From the NCBI RefSeq assembly GCF_001040705.1, contig NZ_CVQP01000006.1, forward strand, positions 611,760 to 675,759: DNA of 64,000 bases, given 5' to 3'. The position numbers were made by a program, and so were the translations under genes. This stretch comes from Rhodococcus sp. RD6.2 (GTDB taxonomy: Bacteria; Actinomycetota; Actinomycetes; Mycobacteriales; Mycobacteriaceae). Shown here one piece after another: positions 21,485 to 30,298 of the stretch (the stretch's first letter is position 1; each line of letters begins with the position of its first letter). The notes under the pieces are model-generated. The model did not search any database, was not told where the DNA came from, and saw only the letters and a list, made by a program, of their open reading frames with translations.

Positions 21485-22099
21485 TCAGGGTGCCGTGACG
21501 CCGAGCGACAGCGCACCGAGCACCTTCGGGACGCCGTGCTCGTAGAAGGTGTCGAGATCCTGGATCTCGAAGCCGCCTTCGCGCACCAGGTCGGGGATCT
21601 GCCGGGTGAGATGGCAGCCGCCGGCGACCCGCTTCTGGATCGGCTCGAGACGCCGCTGCCAGCGCTGCACGCCCTCGTCCGGGGCCAGTCCGTGCTCGAC
21701 GAAGTGCAGCGTCCCGCCTGGCTTGAGCACGCGGCGCATCTCGAGCAGGGCGGTGTGGACGTCGGGGATGGTGCACATCGTCCACGTGGACAGGGCGCAG
21801 TCGAAACTGTCGTCGGGGAACGGCAACGACTGCCCGTCGAGGCCGGACCGTTGGATCGGCACGCTCGCAGTCGCGAGCCGCGATTGCGCCAGCTTCCAGC
21901 CGAGGTCGGCGGGTTCCACGGCGGCGACGGAGTCCACGGTGTCCGGGTAGAACGGAATGTTCAGCCCGGACCCGAATCCGATCTCGACAACGCGTCCGTG
22001 CAGTCCGGAGCACGCGCTGCGGCGTAGGTGCTCGAGTGAGGACAGGCCGCACGAGACGTTGACCAGGCGCGGTACGAAGTGATCGTCGTAGAACCCCAT
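21485..22099 (-). CDS. Class I SAM-dependent methyltransferase
   Basis: A 204-residue methyltransferase of the UbiE/phospholipid N-methyltransferase type. SAM-binding motif I is VVEIGFGSGLNIPFYP, followed by the acidic VAAVEPADLG, then FDCALSTWTMCTIPD and LKPGGTLHFVEHG. The substrate is unknown. The ATG at 22099 has GGAG eight to ten bases upstream; the longer frame to 22171 has no site. It is divergent from the APC permease gene, with 80 bases between them holding both promoters. Confidence 0.82.
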   Translation of the reverse strand: MGFYDDHFVPRLVNVSCGLSSLEHLRRSACSGLHGRVVEIGFGSGLNIPFYPDTVDSVAAVEPADLGWKLAQSRLATASVPIQRSGLDGQSLPFPDDSFDCALSTWTMCTIPDVHTALLEMRRVLKPGGTLHFVEHGLAPDEGVQRWQRRLEPIQKRVAGGCHLTRQIPDLVREGGFEIQDLDTFYEHGVPKVLGALSLGVTAP

Positions 22100-22179
22100 G
22101 TCGTTCTCCTTCGGTTCCGGTATCAGCATCCCACGCTCGGCGGGCGGCGGCGGGTGCCACACGTCTACCATCGCTCACC

Positions 22180-23433
22180 GTGACAACTCCCGGTGACCTG
22201 CGGCGAACTCTCAGACTGTTCGACGCGACCGTGATCGGCGTGGGATCGATGGTCGGGGCAGGAATATTCGTGGCACTGGCGCCCGCCGCGCAGGCTGCCA
22301 GGACGGGGTTGCTCGTCGGACTGGCGGTCGCGGCGGTGGTCGCGTACTGCAACGCGACCTCTTCGGCACGCCTGGCAGCGCAGTACCCGACGTCCGGAGG
22401 AACGTACGTCTACGGTCGTGAACGCCTCGGCGAGCTCTGGGGTTTCCTCGCGGGGTGGAGTTTCGTCGTCGGAAAGACGGCCTCGTGCGCTGCGATGGCG
22501 CTGACCGTCGGCGCCTATGCGTGGCCCGACCACGCCCGCACCGTCGCGGCGGTCTCCGTGATCGCACTGACGGCGGTGAACTATCGCGGAATCAGCAAGT
22601 CCGCCACTTTGACTCGCCTGATCGTGGCGGTGGTGTCGGCCGTCCTCGTCGCGGTCGTGATCGCGGTCCTCGGATCCGGTGCGGTCGACACCGGAGCGCT
22701 GACAGACGAATCGGGGACGACCGTCGCCGGCGTTCTCCAGGCTGCCGGACTGCTGTTCTTTGCGTTCGCCGGCTATGCACGCATCGCCACCCTCGGTGAG
22801 GAGGTGCGTGATCCGGAGCGGACCATCCCCCGCGCGATCGGCATCGCCCTGGCGGTCGCGTTGATCGTGTACGCGACCGTCTCGGTGTCCGTGTTGCTCG
22901 TGCTCGGGTCCGACGGCCTGGCGTCCTCGGCTGCGCCGCTGCTCGACGCGGTCCGCGCGGCAGGTGCGAGCGGGTTGGTACCGGTCGTGGTCGCCGGTGC
23001 CGCGGTCGCGGCGCTCGGCTCGCTGCTGTCCCTGATCCTCGGGGTCTCACGGACGGCATTGGCGATGGCGCGCGACCACAGGTTGCCCCACGTCCTCGCC
23101 GCGGTGCACCCGAGGTTCGGTGTCCCGCATCGCGCCGAACTCGCCGTCTGCGTGACGGTGGTGATCCTGGTGATCACCGTCGACGTCCGGGATGCCATCG
23201 GGTTCTCGTCGTTCGGCGTCCTCGTCTACTACGCGATCGCCAACGCCGCCGCCTGGACCCTCACGCGCGCGGAGCGGCGACCACCGAGGATCGTCCCGAT
23301 CACCGGACTCGGCGGATGTGTCGTCCTCGCCGTCGCACTGCCCGCGTGGTCGGTGGTCGCAGGCGTCGGGGTTCTCGCTGCGGGCACCCTCGTCCACGCG
23401 GTGCAGGCGTGCCGCGTCAGAGTCGGTCGCTGA
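22180..23433 (+). CDS. APC-family amino acid permease
   Basis: A 417-residue transporter of the amino acid-polyamine-organocation family with twelve apparent membrane segments. The first helix carries the substrate-binding GVGSMVGAGIFVAL typical of the family, and the helix-6 region reads LLFFAFAGYARIATLGEEVRDPERTIPRAI. The natural substrate cannot be assigned. A GTG at 22180 opens the frame. Confidence 0.86.
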   Translation: MTTPGDLRRTLRLFDATVIGVGSMVGAGIFVALAPAAQAARTGLLVGLAVAAVVAYCNATSSARLAAQYPTSGGTYVYGRERLGELWGFLAGWSFVVGKTASCAAMALTVGAYAWPDHARTVAAVSVIALTAVNYRGISKSATLTRLIVAVVSAVLVAVVIAVLGSGAVDTGALTDESGTTVAGVLQAAGLLFFAFAGYARIATLGEEVRDPERTIPRAIGIALAVALIVYATVSVSVLLVLGSDGLASSAAPLLDAVRAAGASGLVPVVVAGAAVAALGSLLSLILGVSRTALAMARDHRLPHVLAAVHPRFGVPHRAELAVCVTVVILVITVDVRDAIGFSSFGVLVYYAIANAAAWTLTRAERRPPRIVPITGLGGCVVLAVALPAWSVVAGVGVLAAGTLVHAVQACRVRVGR

Positions 23434-23448
23434 GCCCCGGACCGTTGC

Positions 23449-24753
23449 TCACGGACGTTGGTAGACGTCCGGGATGCCGTCATTGTCGGAGTCGTTGGAC
23501 TGTCGCTCGTACAGTTCGCGATGCGCGCGGTTGCGAATGCGAAGTGCGACGGTCGCCAGCAGAGCCGACGCGAGGCTCCCGACGAGGACACCGACCTTGA
23601 CGTGGTCGATGCGCGTCTCGTCCCCGGCGAAGGCGAGATCACCGATGAGCAGTGACACCGTGAATCCGATGCCGCCGAGGAGTGCGACGGCGGCGACGTC
23701 GAGCCAGCGCAGTCCCTCCGACAGGCCGGTGCGGGTCACCTTCGCCGTCAAGTAGCTGGCCCCGGTGATGCCGACCGCCTTGCCGATCACGAGGCCGGCG
23801 ATGATGCCGATGGCGACGGGGTCGGTGAGGGTGTTGAGAAAGCCGTCGATGCCGCCGACCGTCACGCCCGCCGCGAAGAACGCGAACACCGGGACGGCGA
23901 ATCCTGCGGAGAACGGCCGGATTCGGTGCTCGAAGTGCTCCGCGAGGCCGGGGCCCGCGTCGGGTCCGCCCGCAGCCTTGCTCCGGAGGACGGGGACAGT
24001 GAGGCCGAGGGCGACACCCGCGATCGTGGCGTGGATCCCGGACTGGTGCAGCAGCGCCCAGGTGACGACGGCGAGTGGGATGAGAATCCACCAGGTTCGG
24101 ATGCGCTTCTGGACCGCGATCGCGAAAAGGACCAGCGGAATCAGTGCGGCGCCGAGGTAGGCGAAGTGGATCTCGTCGGTGTAGAAGACCGCGATCACGG
24201 TGATCGCCAGCAGGTCGTCAACCACAGCCAGTGTCAGTAGGAAGGTGCGCAACGCCAGCGGTAGGTGCGAACTGATCACCGCGAGGATGGCCACGGCGAA
24301 AGCGATGTCCGTCGCGGTCGGAATCGCCCAGCCGTGGACCCCGCCCGAACCGGAACTGACGGTTACGACGACGAAGATGACGGCGGGCACCAACATGCCG
24401 CCGATGGCCGCCATGACAGGGAGCGCGGCCCGCCTGGGGTCGCGCAGGTCACCGGCGACGAACTCGCGTTTGAGTTCGAGTCCGACGACGAAGAAGAAGA
24501 TGGCGAGCAGGCCGTCCGCCGCCCACAGGGACAGCGGAAGGTTGAGATGCAGGCCCGCCGGCCCGATCGTGAAGTCGCTGATCGTGTAGTAGCTCGCCGA
24601 CCAGGGCGAATTCGCCCAGATCAGTGCGGTGGCCGCGGCGATCAGCAGCAGAATGCCGCCGACCGTTTCCTTGCGGAGGATCGCGGCGATCCGCGACGTC
24701 TCGGGCCAGGAACCCGGCGTGAACAGTGGGAGGTTGGCAAAAGGTCGGCTCAT
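23449..24753 (-). CDS. nhaA: Na+/H+ antiporter NhaA
   Basis: A 434-residue NhaA antiporter. The family landmarks are WANSPWSASYY near the first helix, FFFVVGLELKREFVAGDL, PTATDIAFAVAIL, and VVDDLLAITVIAVFYT with the two transport aspartates. The C-terminus (IGFTVSLLIGDLAFAG) is also typical. It exchanges Na+ or Li+ for protons and supports pH and salt tolerance. The ATG at 24753 follows GGAAAGA. It is convergent with the APC permease gene, 15 bases apart. Confidence 0.95.
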   Translation of the reverse strand: MSRPFANLPLFTPGSWPETSRIAAILRKETVGGILLLIAAATALIWANSPWSASYYTISDFTIGPAGLHLNLPLSLWAADGLLAIFFFVVGLELKREFVAGDLRDPRRAALPVMAAIGGMLVPAVIFVVVTVSSGSGGVHGWAIPTATDIAFAVAILAVISSHLPLALRTFLLTLAVVDDLLAITVIAVFYTDEIHFAYLGAALIPLVLFAIAVQKRIRTWWILIPLAVVTWALLHQSGIHATIAGVALGLTVPVLRSKAAGGPDAGPGLAEHFEHRIRPFSAGFAVPVFAFFAAGVTVGGIDGFLNTLTDPVAIGIIAGLVIGKAVGITGASYLTAKVTRTGLSEGLRWLDVAAVALLGGIGFTVSLLIGDLAFAGDETRIDHVKVGVLVGSLASALLATVALRIRNRAHRELYERQSNDSDNDGIPDVYQRP

Positions 24754-24837
24754 GAGGTCTTTCCGTGCGGACCGTGGGACGCCGGGATGTCGGCGTCTGC
24801 GATCGAGTCGGACCGTCGTGGCGGTCCAGGGCAGCGG

Positions 24838-25044
24838 TCAGCGCCGAGAGGGTGGGCAGCCGGCGAGTTTGCCGTGCGCGTTGGTGCCCCACAAGGTCGT
24901 GTACCCGTTCGTTCCGCCGGGGAATTCGTTCCGGTCGAGCTGCGGCCGATTCGGTCGGCGGAGCGCGCTTGTCCGCGCGATGTACGGGGGGACCGTAGAA
25001 AGCTCGTACGGATCCCAGGCGAGGCTGGAGTCGGCACGGTGCAT
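24838..25044 (-). CDS. Small hypothetical protein
   Basis: A 68-residue frame with strong G/C third positions and a non-random composition: it begins MHRADSSLAWDPYELSTVPP, followed by AHGKLAGCPPSRR at the end. The ATG at 25044 has AGGA eight bases upstream. No family was recognised and no hydrophobic segment is present. It lies upstream of nhaA in the same direction, 84 bases away. Confidence 0.4.
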   Translation of the reverse strand: MHRADSSLAWDPYELSTVPPYIARTSALRRPNRPQLDRNEFPGGTNGYTTLWGTNAHGKLAGCPPSRR

Positions 25045-25155
25045 CCGTCTATCCTACCGGGCGGTCGCCCCGCCGCCCGCGCATTCGTGACTCCGCGGCG
25101 GTGCACACCGTCCGTGCGTGGGGTTGAGCCTGGCGCCGTTCTCGCTTTCCGGAAA

Positions 25156-25515
25156 CTAGCGACAGCAGTTCGGGTCGAGCACCAGGCGGAGTGCGTCGAG
25201 GGAGTCGGCGCGGGCGCTGTAGAAGACGTTCATCCCGCGGCGGGTGGGCTCGACCATGCCGGCCTTCTTGAGTTGGCCGAGGTGATGGCTGACGGTCGAT
25301 TCGGCGAGCCCGACGCCGGTGGCCAGGTCGCAGGTGCAGACCTCGCCGCTGTCCGCGGTGAGCAGGATCGACATCAGCTTGATCCGGACCGGATCGGCGA
25401 GGGCCTTGAGTCGAAGCGCCACCTGCAGTGCCGCGTCGTCGCTTATCGGGGCCGCGGAGACCGGGGCGCAGCAGATGGGTGCTGTGACGTCAACGATCGG
25501 CAGGGCCTTGGGCAT
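25156..25515 (-). CDS. arsR: ArsR/SmtB-family metalloregulator (arsR1)
   Basis: A 119-residue winged-helix repressor. The recognition helix is LAESTVSHHLGQLKKAGM, and the As(III)-sensing region VCTCDLA has the classic paired cysteines; more cysteine pairs lie at the N-terminus (ICCAP) and C-terminus (NCCR). Such proteins leave DNA when they bind arsenite or organoarsenicals. It is divergent from arsI/cadI, and inverted half-sites lie in the 93-base gap, so it probably controls both genes. Confidence 0.9.
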   Translation of the reverse strand: MPKALPIVDVTAPICCAPVSAAPISDDAALQVALRLKALADPVRIKLMSILLTADSGEVCTCDLATGVGLAESTVSHHLGQLKKAGMVEPTRRGMNVFYSARADSLDALRLVLDPNCCR

Positions 25516-25543
25516 GACCGAATGCTACCGACCTACTTGACTT

Positions 25544-25585
25544 ATGTCGAAATGGTGGGACTCTGTAGGTGCCCTTATTCGACAT
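25544..25585. promoter_or_regulatory. ArsR operator: inverted half-sites between arsR1 and arsI
   Basis: ATGTCGAA at 25544-25551 is repeated in reverse as TTCGACAT at 25578-25585. The same eight-base half-site occurs, also inverted, at the arsR2 promoter (31938-31975), so both sites probably bind related ArsR proteins. Confidence 0.6.
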
Positions 25586-25608
25586 ATGTCACACACGTGG
25601 AGGCTGTC

Positions 25609-26079
25609 ATGTCACGCGCCCAGCTCGCACTCAACGTCGACGACCTGCAGGAATCGGTCGCCTTCTACTCCAAGCTGTTCAACACCCAGCCGGCGAAGCT
25701 CAAGCCCGGCTACGCAAACTTCGCCATCGCGGAACCGCCCCTCAAGCTGGTGCTGCTCGAGAACCCGGGACAGGGCGGAACCGTCAACCACCTCGGCGTC
25801 GAGGTCGAATCGTCGGCGAAGGTGCACGAGGAGATCGCCCGCCTGACCGGGGAGGGTCTGTTCACCGACGAGGAGATCGGCACCACCTGCTGCTTCGCCA
25901 CCCAGGACAAGGTGTGGGTCACCGGCCCGGCGGGGGAGAAGTGGGAGGTCTACACCGTCCTCGCCGACTCCGACACCTTCGGCTCCAGCCCCCGGCGCCT
26001 CGACATCGACTCCGCAGGTGGCGTGTGCTGCGGCACCGCTACCGACGAGGAGGCGCCCGCCGGGTCGTCTTGTTGCTGA
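25609..26079 (+). CDS. arsI: ArsI/CadI-family C-As lyase (glyoxalase-fold metal resistance protein)
   Basis: A 156-residue vicinal-oxygen-chelate protein nearly identical in layout to mycobacterial CadI and to ArsI. ArsI uses Fe(II) and oxygen to cleave the C-As bond of methylarsenite. Probable metal ligands are Gln5, the His in NHLGVEV and the Glu in WEVY; the substrate cysteine pair is in TTCCFATQDKVWV. The tail holds further CC pairs (VCCGT, SSCC). The ATG at 25609 follows GGAGG. It is divergent from arsR1 and convergent with arsA; a perfect hairpin lies between the convergent ends. Cadmium induction as CadI is an alternative reading. Confidence 0.9.
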   Translation: MSRAQLALNVDDLQESVAFYSKLFNTQPAKLKPGYANFAIAEPPLKLVLLENPGQGGTVNHLGVEVESSAKVHEEIARLTGEGLFTDEEIGTTCCFATQDKVWVTGPAGEKWEVYTVLADSDTFGSSPRRLDIDSAGGVCCGTATDEEAPAGSSCC

Positions 26080-26091
26080 CGCCGGAGCACC

Positions 26092-26120
26092 AGTTCGGCC
26101 GCCGACAGGGCGGCCGAACT
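26092..26120. terminator. Bidirectional hairpin terminator between arsI and arsA
   Basis: AGTTCGGCCGCC (26092-26103) pairs perfectly with GGCGGCCGAACT (26109-26120) around a five-base loop. It lies 12 bases past the arsI stop and 35 bases past the arsA stop on the other strand, so it can end transcription from both sides. There is no long T-tract, as is common in high-GC actinobacteria. Confidence 0.75.
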
Positions 26121-26154
26121 CGTCCGCGCAGTGTCGGGTAGGTGGTAGGCGCGC

Positions 26155-27936
26155 TCACTCGGTTGCGCTGTCTCCGCAGCCTTCTCGAGTCAGTGCCCGC
26201 AGTGCTTCGACGCCCACGGGTTCGGCGGCGAGCATCGGTACCACGGCGCATCGTGTGGCATGGTCAGCGGTGACGGCCCTCAGTTCGGTCGCCTCCGCCG
26301 CCGCGCGGCACCGCAACAGCGGCGAGGACGGCGCCGCAGCTGCAAGGGAGTTGTTGACCACCCACGCCCACGGATCGATACCGGCCCGCTCGAGGTCAGC
26401 CTGCAGGCCCGCCGCTTCGAGGCGCGGGGTGGTTTCGGCGAGGGTGACCAGGACGATCTTGGTCTCGTCCGGATCCTGCAGCCGCATCAACGGCGTGGTG
26501 AAGTTCGCGTTCTCGCCCATCTGCCGGGCGATCTCGCGATGGTAGGAACCGGTGGCGTCGAGCAGCAGCAAGGTGTGCCCGGTGGGGGCGGTGTCGACGA
26601 CGACGAACTTGCGTCGGGACTCGTGGATGACCCGCGAGAACGCCTGGAAGACAGCGACTTCCTCGGTGCACGGTGACTTCAGATCCTCGGTCAGCGCGGC
26701 GCGGCCCTGCTCGTCCAGCACTGCCCCCTTCGACTTCAGGACGCGGGTGCGGTACTGCTCGGAGGCCTCCGCCGGGTCGATCCGCGAGACCACGAGGTTC
26801 GCGACGGCACCGGCGAGGGTGTCGGTCAGGTGCGCCGCGGGATCGGTGGTGGTCAGGTGCACCTGGTGGCCGCGGTCGGCCAACGCGATCGCCACCGTCG
26901 CGGCAAGGGTGGTCTTCCCGACACCACCCTTGCCCATGAACATGATCAGCCCGTGATCGTCTGCGGCGAGCTCGTCCACGAGAGTCGACAGAGACGCGGT
27001 GTCGGTGACCGCTCCCGGCTCGGTGGTGGGAGCCGCCGGTTCGGCGACAGGCGTCGTGGTGAACAGTGAGTCGAGGGCGGCGATGCCGACCATGTTGGTG
27101 GGTTTGAGTTCGATCTCGTCGACGGGCAGCGTACGCAGGTTCACCGGCAGCGCATCCAGGAGAGCGCGTTCGCGTCGGTGGATCGCAGTGTCGAGGGCAT
27201 CGCGCCCGTCCGGCGCCGGGAGCAGTCCGTTCACGACGACGTACTGATGGGCCAGGCCGATGTCGGCGAGCTCGGTCCGGGTGCGGGCGACTTCCGCGAT
27301 CGGTGCTCGCTGCGCCCGGGTCACCAGCACCAGTCGAGTGCGGTCGGGGTCGGCGAGGGCGCTGACGGCGTCGGCGTAGATGCTGCGCTGCTTGCCGAGA
27401 CCGGCAAGTGGGCCGAGGCACGAGGCATCACCCTTGCCGTCATCGAGAAATTCGGTCCATGACCCGGGGAGTTGAAGCAGCCGGATGGTGTGGCCGGTCG
27501 GGGCCGTGTCGAACAGGACGTGGTCGAACCCGCCGGTGACGCCGTCGGTGTCGGTCAGCAGCGCGGTGAACTCGTTGAACGACGCGATCTCGGTGGTGCA
27601 CGACCCCGAGAGCTGTTCGGTGATGGAGGCGATCTCGGCGTCGGGCAGCAGCCCGCGGACGGGCCCGACGATCCGTTCCCGGTAGGCGTCGGCTGCCTGC
27701 TGCGGGTCGATCTCGAGCGTGGACAGCCTCGGCACCGCGGGCACGGCGGTGACGGTGTTGCCGATGCGCAGTCCGAACACCTGCCCGACGTTCGAGGCCG
27801 GATCGGTGGACACGAGCAGCACCTTCTTGCCGGCGCGGGCGAGGGCGATCGCTGACGCGCACGCGACGGAGGTCTTCCCGACCCCGCCCTTTCCGGTGAA
27901 GAACAGGAATCGGGGCGGGTTGTCGAGAAACTTCAT
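26155..27936 (-). CDS. arsA: Arsenite pump ATPase ArsA
   Basis: A 593-residue two-domain ArsA. Each half has its own P-loop, GKGGVGKTSVACA near the N-terminus and GKGGVGKTTLAATV in the middle, and its own DTAPTGHT signal-transduction motif. The switch I-like STDPASNVGQ and TTDPAAHL are also present. ArsA couples ATP hydrolysis to arsenite export by ArsB; here the partner membrane protein is Acr3, a combination also seen elsewhere. It is the last gene of the arsR2 operon, just after arsD, its metallochaperone. Confidence 0.95.
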   Translation of the reverse strand: MKFLDNPPRFLFFTGKGGVGKTSVACASAIALARAGKKVLLVSTDPASNVGQVFGLRIGNTVTAVPAVPRLSTLEIDPQQAADAYRERIVGPVRGLLPDAEIASITEQLSGSCTTEIASFNEFTALLTDTDGVTGGFDHVLFDTAPTGHTIRLLQLPGSWTEFLDDGKGDASCLGPLAGLGKQRSIYADAVSALADPDRTRLVLVTRAQRAPIAEVARTRTELADIGLAHQYVVVNGLLPAPDGRDALDTAIHRRERALLDALPVNLRTLPVDEIELKPTNMVGIAALDSLFTTTPVAEPAAPTTEPGAVTDTASLSTLVDELAADDHGLIMFMGKGGVGKTTLAATVAIALADRGHQVHLTTTDPAAHLTDTLAGAVANLVVSRIDPAEASEQYRTRVLKSKGAVLDEQGRAALTEDLKSPCTEEVAVFQAFSRVIHESRRKFVVVDTAPTGHTLLLLDATGSYHREIARQMGENANFTTPLMRLQDPDETKIVLVTLAETTPRLEAAGLQADLERAGIDPWAWVVNNSLAAAAPSSPLLRCRAAAEATELRAVTADHATRCAVVPMLAAEPVGVEALRALTREGCGDSATE

Positions 27937-27951
27937 GTCGGAGAGTCCTTT

Positions 27952-28370
27952 TCAGCAGCAGGTCGAGGGTGCCGAGTCGTCGCCGCAGCAGCCTGCGTCG
28001 GCGTTCGCGGTCTCGGTCAGGCCCAGCATCGTGACTCCCGCCGGAGCGGCGACCATGGCTGCCGAGGTGTCGAGCCCGGCCCACTTCGCGAGCTGGGCCC
28101 GGTTCGGGTAGCGGCCCGTGATCGCGATGACACCGTCGACGAGGACCAGCGGAAGCCCTTCCGACCCCGAGAGTTTCAGGAATGCGGCGACCGGTTCCCG
28201 CTGTGCGAACGCCAGCGGTTCACTGGCCAGGTTGACGCGGGTGATCTCGCCGCCCTGGAAGCGGACCCAGTCCATGTCGGCGGAGAAGGTCACCAACGCC
28301 TGGTCGACGTCGTCGCCGCAGACGCCGGTGTTACAGCACAGGGCGGGTTCGAAAACTCCATGGTGCTCAA
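27952..28370 (-). CDS. arsD: ArsD arsenite metallochaperone, with an apparent one-base deletion near the start
   Basis: The frame ending at 27952 encodes a typical ArsD: VFEPALCCNTGVCGDDVDQA with the Cys pair and third Cys, and the tail GCCGDDSAPSTCC. ArsD hands As(III) to ArsA. No start codon exists in that frame. A TTG at 28370 (with AGGAG five bases upstream, overlapping the arsC-like stop as TTGA) opens MSTME in a different frame. Inserting one G in GAG-TTTTC would give MSTMEVFEP, the normal N-terminus. So a one-base loss separates start from body, either a real mutation or a sequence error. The 419-base span is not a multiple of three, as expected. Confidence 0.75.
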
Positions 28371-28792
28371 CGGATCTCCTGGTGTTGTCGGGTGAGGCGG
28401 ATGGCGAGGTCGGCGACGCGGGCGGCGATGTCGTCGCGCACGAGCCGCATCCGCTCGATGCCGTCGATGCCGCGTTCGGACGGCTCGTCGGTGTCCCAGT
28501 TCTCGAAGGTGGTGCCCGGCACCTCGTCGACGTGGGCTTCGCGGCCGAGGGTGACCACGACGTCAACGTCGCGAACCAGCTGCGGGTCCACCGGTTTCGG
28601 GGTCTCGGAGGTGATGTCGACGCCGACCTCGAGCAGGGACTCGGCCGAGAGCGCGTTGACGGCAGTACCGGGTTTGATGCCGGCGGAGTGCACGGTGACG
28701 GTGTCACCGGCGGCGGCGCGCATCAGCCCGGCCGCCATCTGGGACTTGCCGCCGTTCTTCACGCACACGAACAGCACCGAGGGTGTGCTCAT
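28367..28792 (-). CDS. Arsenate reductase-like low-molecular-weight phosphatase, Lys variant
   Basis: A 141-residue LMW protein-tyrosine-phosphatase-fold protein of the ArsC type. The P-loop is CVKNGGKSQ, so the arginine of CX5R is replaced by lysine; the paralogue at 29882 has the normal CVHNAGRSQ. The Asp-containing loop reads VPGTTFENWDTDEP. Related actinobacterial proteins reduce arsenate with mycothiol. The ATG at 28792 follows AAAGGA. It lies between the flavin monooxygenase and arsD genes in the ars operon, and its stop overlaps the arsD TTG. Confidence 0.8.
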   Translation of the reverse strand: MSTPSVLFVCVKNGGKSQMAAGLMRAAAGDTVTVHSAGIKPGTAVNALSAESLLEVGVDITSETPKPVDPQLVRDVDVVVTLGREAHVDEVPGTTFENWDTDEPSERGIDGIERMRLVRDDIAARVADLAIRLTRQHQEIR

Positions 28793-28818
28793 CGAAATGG
28801 GTCCTTTCAGGGATCGGG

Positions 28819-29865
28819 TCAGTCGTCGAGGTCGAGTTCGGCCACAGCGGATTTGGCGGTGCGGCCCACGCCGAGGATCGTGGCCGACCCTGGTCCTGTC
28901 CAGTCGCCGTAGCCGAGCAGGTGCAGGCGCGGTTCCTTCAGCGCGCGGGTCCCGATGGTGGGCACGGCGCCGTCCTGGCCGCGCAGCCGCAGCGGCCTCA
29001 GATGGCCGAGGGCGGGCCTGAACCCCGTCGCCCACACCACGATGTCAGCGTGCTGCCGCCGGTCACCCCAGGCGATCCCGTCCGTGGTGAGGCGGTCGAA
29101 CATCGGCAGGGCCGTCAGCGCACCACGTTCACGCGCGGCCAGCACCTCCGGAACCATCACGATGTCACCGAGAGCCGCGACGCCACCGGGATCGGGTCGC
29201 CCGGCGGCCAGGGCTGCGGCGCGGCGTGCCGCGACCTCGAACAGCGCCCGCCCGTCGACGCCGTCGGCAAGAAACCGCGGTGGACGGCTGGTCACCCACG
29301 TGGTCGACGCGGTCGTCGAGATCTCCGCGACGAGCTGGGCTGCGGAGTTGCCGCCCCCGACGACCACCACGTCGGCGCCGGCGAACTCGTCCGGGGTGCG
29401 GTAGTCGACGGTGTGCAACTGGCGGCCCGTGAATGTGCGTGCGCCGGGGTAGATCGGCCAGAACGGCTGCTGCCAGGTCCCCGTTGCGCTGATGACCCGG
29501 CGTGCCCGCCAGATCCGGGTACCCGCCTCGACCATCAGGTCGCTGCCGTCGCGGCGGACAGCGGCCGCCCGCACAGGACGCTCGACCGGCAGGTCGTAGC
29601 GGGCTTCGTAGGACGTGAGGTAGTCCACGACATGACCGGCGGGCGGGAACCCGTCCTGCCAGTGGGGCATCGGCCACCCCGGCAGGGTCGCGTACTCCGC
29701 CGGAGAGAACAGGCGCAGCGACGGCCACATGTGCGGCCACGCCCCGCCCGGCGTGGGCTGGTCGTCGAGGATCACGAACCGGTGCCCGGTGCGCCGCAGG
29801 TAGTAGCCGGCCGCCAGACCTGCCTGGCCGCCGCCGATCACAACCACATCGACACTCGTCGCCAT
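28819..29865 (-). CDS. Flavin-dependent monooxygenase (ArsO-like)
   Basis: A 348-residue FAD/NADPH enzyme. The FAD site is VVIGGGQAGLAAGYYL, the NADPH site VVVGGGNSAAQL, and the conserved substrate-side block is GGAWPHMWPSLRLFSPAEYATLPG. Genes of this kind, called arsO, recur in arsenic operons. The chemistry is not settled; oxidation of an arsenical or of a sulfur compound is possible. It sits between the two ArsC paralogues, 17 bases after the upstream gene, in the arsR2 operon. Confidence 0.83.
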   Translation of the reverse strand: MATSVDVVVIGGGQAGLAAGYYLRRTGHRFVILDDQPTPGGAWPHMWPSLRLFSPAEYATLPGWPMPHWQDGFPPAGHVVDYLTSYEARYDLPVERPVRAAAVRRDGSDLMVEAGTRIWRARRVISATGTWQQPFWPIYPGARTFTGRQLHTVDYRTPDEFAGADVVVVGGGNSAAQLVAEISTTASTTWVTSRPPRFLADGVDGRALFEVAARRAAALAAGRPDPGGVAALGDIVMVPEVLAARERGALTALPMFDRLTTDGIAWGDRRQHADIVVWATGFRPALGHLRPLRLRGQDGAVPTIGTRALKEPRLHLLGYGDWTGPGSATILGVGRTAKSAVAELDLDD

Positions 29866-29881
29866 CAGATCAACCTGCAGT

Positions 29882-30298
29882 TCAGCGGCCTGCGGAGGCG
29901 GCAGTCAGCTCCACGATCAACGCCTCGACCTTGGTCTTGATCTCGTCGCGGATCGGGCGGACCGCCTCGATGCCCAGGCCGGCCGGGTCCTCGAGGACCC
30001 AGTCGCGGTATGACTTGCCGGGGAAGACCGGGCAGGTGTCGCCGCACCCCATGGTAATCACCACGTCGGAGGCCTGCACCGCGTCGACGGTAAGGAACTT
30101 CGGGTTCTCGGCGGAGATGTCGATGCCGAGCTCCGCCATTGCTTCGACTGCGGCCGGGTTGACCTGGTTGGCGGGTGCGGAGCCGGCGGAGCGGACCTCG
30201 ATCCGATCGCCGGCGAGCGCGGTGAGGAAGCCCGCGGCCATCTGGGATCGCCCGGCGTTGTGCACGCAGACGAACAGGACGCTCGGGGTAGTGGACAT
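29882..30298 (-). CDS. arsC: Arsenate reductase ArsC (LMW-PTP fold)
   Basis: A 138-residue arsenate reductase with the canonical P-loop CVHNAGRSQMAAGF (CX5R), a second Cys pair region in MGCGDTCPVFPGK and the acid loop DWVLEDPAG. It reduces As(V) to As(III), which Acr3 then exports. Actinobacterial members use either thioredoxin or mycothiol; the three cysteines point to the thioredoxin-type relay. The ATG at 30298 follows AAGGGA. A 166-base stretch without a gene separates it from acr3. Confidence 0.9.
   Translation of the reverse strand: MSTTPSVLFVCVHNAGRSQMAAGFLTALAGDRIEVRSAGSAPANQVNPAAVEAMAELGIDISAENPKFLTVDAVQASDVVITMGCGDTCPVFPGKSYRDWVLEDPAGLGIEAVRPIRDEIKTKVEALIVELTAASAGR

Noticed and set aside
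24750-25106. A 118-codon minus-strand frame upstream of nhaA
   Set aside because: It overlaps the better-supported 68-residue frame at 24838-25044 and has Arg/Pro-rich shadow composition.
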